Source: Clostridia bacterium
GTDB taxonomy: Bacteria; Bacillota; Clostridia; Christensenellales; Aristaeellaceae
DNA: 38,880 bases
Direction: 5' to 3'
Assembly: GCA_017473345.1 (NCBI GenBank)
Contig: JAFULL010000024.1
Span: 1-38,880, forward strand
The notes under the pieces were generated by a model. The model was not told where the DNA came from, did not search any database, and worked only from the letters and a program-made list of their open reading frames with translations. A program made the position numbers and the translations under genes. Of this stretch, positions 38,394-38,880 are shown piece by piece (the first letter of the stretch is position 1; each line of letters opens with the position of its first letter).

Positions 38394-38423
38394 ATCATAT
38401 CATCATAGGCGAATTTAATTCAA
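38394..38423 (-). promoter_or_regulatory. Promoter of the SufC/SufB-type operon
   Basis: TTGAAT (38423-38418), an 18-base spacer and TATGAT (38399-38394) on the minus strand. The palindrome GAATTTAATTC (38411-38421) overlaps the -35. A CCGGC-GCAT-GCCGG hairpin lies in the leader at 38302-38315. Confidence 0.65.
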
Positions 38424-38529
38424 GCCCTAAAGAGGGATTATTTCAAATGGGATGATGGCGGACAAGTTTGCAGGCATCCCCTGCCTGGTTTCGACCTGCT
38501 TGAAAGCAGCCAATCCTGCAAGCCGCTTG

Positions 38530-38880
38530 TGTAAGGGGAGCTGTCACCATAGGTGACTGAGGGGTTATACCCTGCGGTACAGTACAATCAGCTTCGCTTA
38601 TGACGGCGGCAGCTGACGCGCCGCTGATAAACTTGGCTTCTCAGCCTATTGAGCGCAACTCCGTTTCGCTCAGGTTCCTCTCCGCTCCGCTTGGGCCAGA
38701 GGGATGTCTGGGGGGACCCCGCACCGGTCCCCCCGTGACACCCCTCTGGACTCCCCGTCTCCGCAACCTCAATCGTCGCGGAGGCTACTGCCGTAGCCAC
38801 CGCTCGTTTCGGTTGATCTCCTCCGGGTCGCTTTGCCCCTTCGGGGCAAGTGTCCACTGGGCACACGCTTCCCTCCGTCA
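38530..38880. repeat. Repeat-rich, hairpin-rich intergenic stretch without a convincing gene
   Basis: The stretch holds several inverted repeats: GGGGAGCTGTCACC/GGTGACTGAGGGG-type text (38536-38566); a nested 54-base hairpin at 38696-38749 (outer CCAGAGGG/CCCTCTGG, inner GGGGGGACC/GGTCCCCCC); TTGCCCC-TTC-GGGGCAA (38833-38849); and TGTCC-ACT-GGGCA (38851-38863). The text starting near 38535 resembles dispersed intergenic elements familiar from gut Clostridia. A 92-codon minus-strand frame (38866-38588) crosses it but looks like translated repeat, not a gene. Confidence 0.5.

Noticed and set aside
38588-38866. 92-codon minus-strand frame near the window end
   Set aside because: It has no convincing ribosome site or promoter, crosses several strong hairpins and reads as repeat-derived sequence (Gly/Pro/Arg-rich, no fold-like pattern).
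1-38880. CRISPR array, prophage, integrase or insertion-sequence transposase
   Set aside because: No regularly spaced repeats, Cas proteins, phage structural genes, recombinases or transposases were seen in any frame.

Overview
The window reads as a moderately GC-rich member of the Bacillota (class Clostridia, anaerobic gut type). The evidence is strong Shine-Dalgarno sites (AAGGAGG type), sigma-A promoters with TATAAT boxes, a class III (anaerobic, glycyl-radical) ribonucleotide reductase, a tilS-hpt pair, an HPr/Crh-like protein, VanW and VanY wall proteins, a two-gene SufC/SufB-type Fe-S module and an LPXTG-like surface protein. Family and genus cannot be fixed from the sequence alone.

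Layout. 1-303 (minus) is the start of an unidentified low-complexity protein that runs off the window. 571-2949 (plus) holds a GuaA-like protein with a dead glutaminase half and an M19 dipeptidase. 3089-4399 is a secreted SH3/VanW protein. 4449-6776 (minus) is nrdD, whose promoter carries two NrdR-box-like sites, with a cluster of DnaA-box-like 9-mers further upstream. 7319-9082 holds a small membrane protein, a YgjP-type metallopeptidase and a double-GNAT protein. 9232-11780 (minus) is a cysteine desulfidase-family gene with a dicarboxylate/amino-acid symporter, behind a promoter with a perfect inverted-repeat operator. 12113-14173 is a large sorted surface protein. 14349-16585 is an AraC regulator divergent from a cytoplasmic GH10-like glycosidase.

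16711-17260 is a broken epoxyqueuosine-reductase-like gene, followed by tRNA-Arg(ACG), a short tandem repeat and a GH13 alpha-glucan hydrolase. 19665-22284 is a compact three-gene operon (unknown, Syd/SUKH-like, unknown 532 aa) and is the best candidate for an undescribed system. 22323-25708 (minus) has a VanY-type peptidase and a NahK-like sugar kinase with a nucleotidyltransferase. 25822-28590 is DUF4364-tilS-hpt. 28705-28932 is an HPr-like protein without the active histidine. 29002-33750 is an ABC importer of the Fe3+/phosphosugar type with a fused permease. 33996-36556 has an orphan N-acetyl sugar amidotransferase, a membrane XRE regulator and a PAP2-like protein. 36622-38275 is the SufC/SufB-type pair. 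The last 400 bases are repeat-rich and show no convincing gene.

How the genes work together: several small units point to carbohydrate scavenging (GH10, GH13, NahK plus nucleotidyltransferase, ABC importer) and envelope remodelling (VanW, VanY, M19 dipeptidase, sorted surface protein, PAP2). Anaerobic metabolism is represented by NrdD, the Fe-S desulfidase family and the Suf pair. Most units are short and separately transcribed, with readable promoters and terminators. All functional calls rest on motif recognition by eye; no database search was run.
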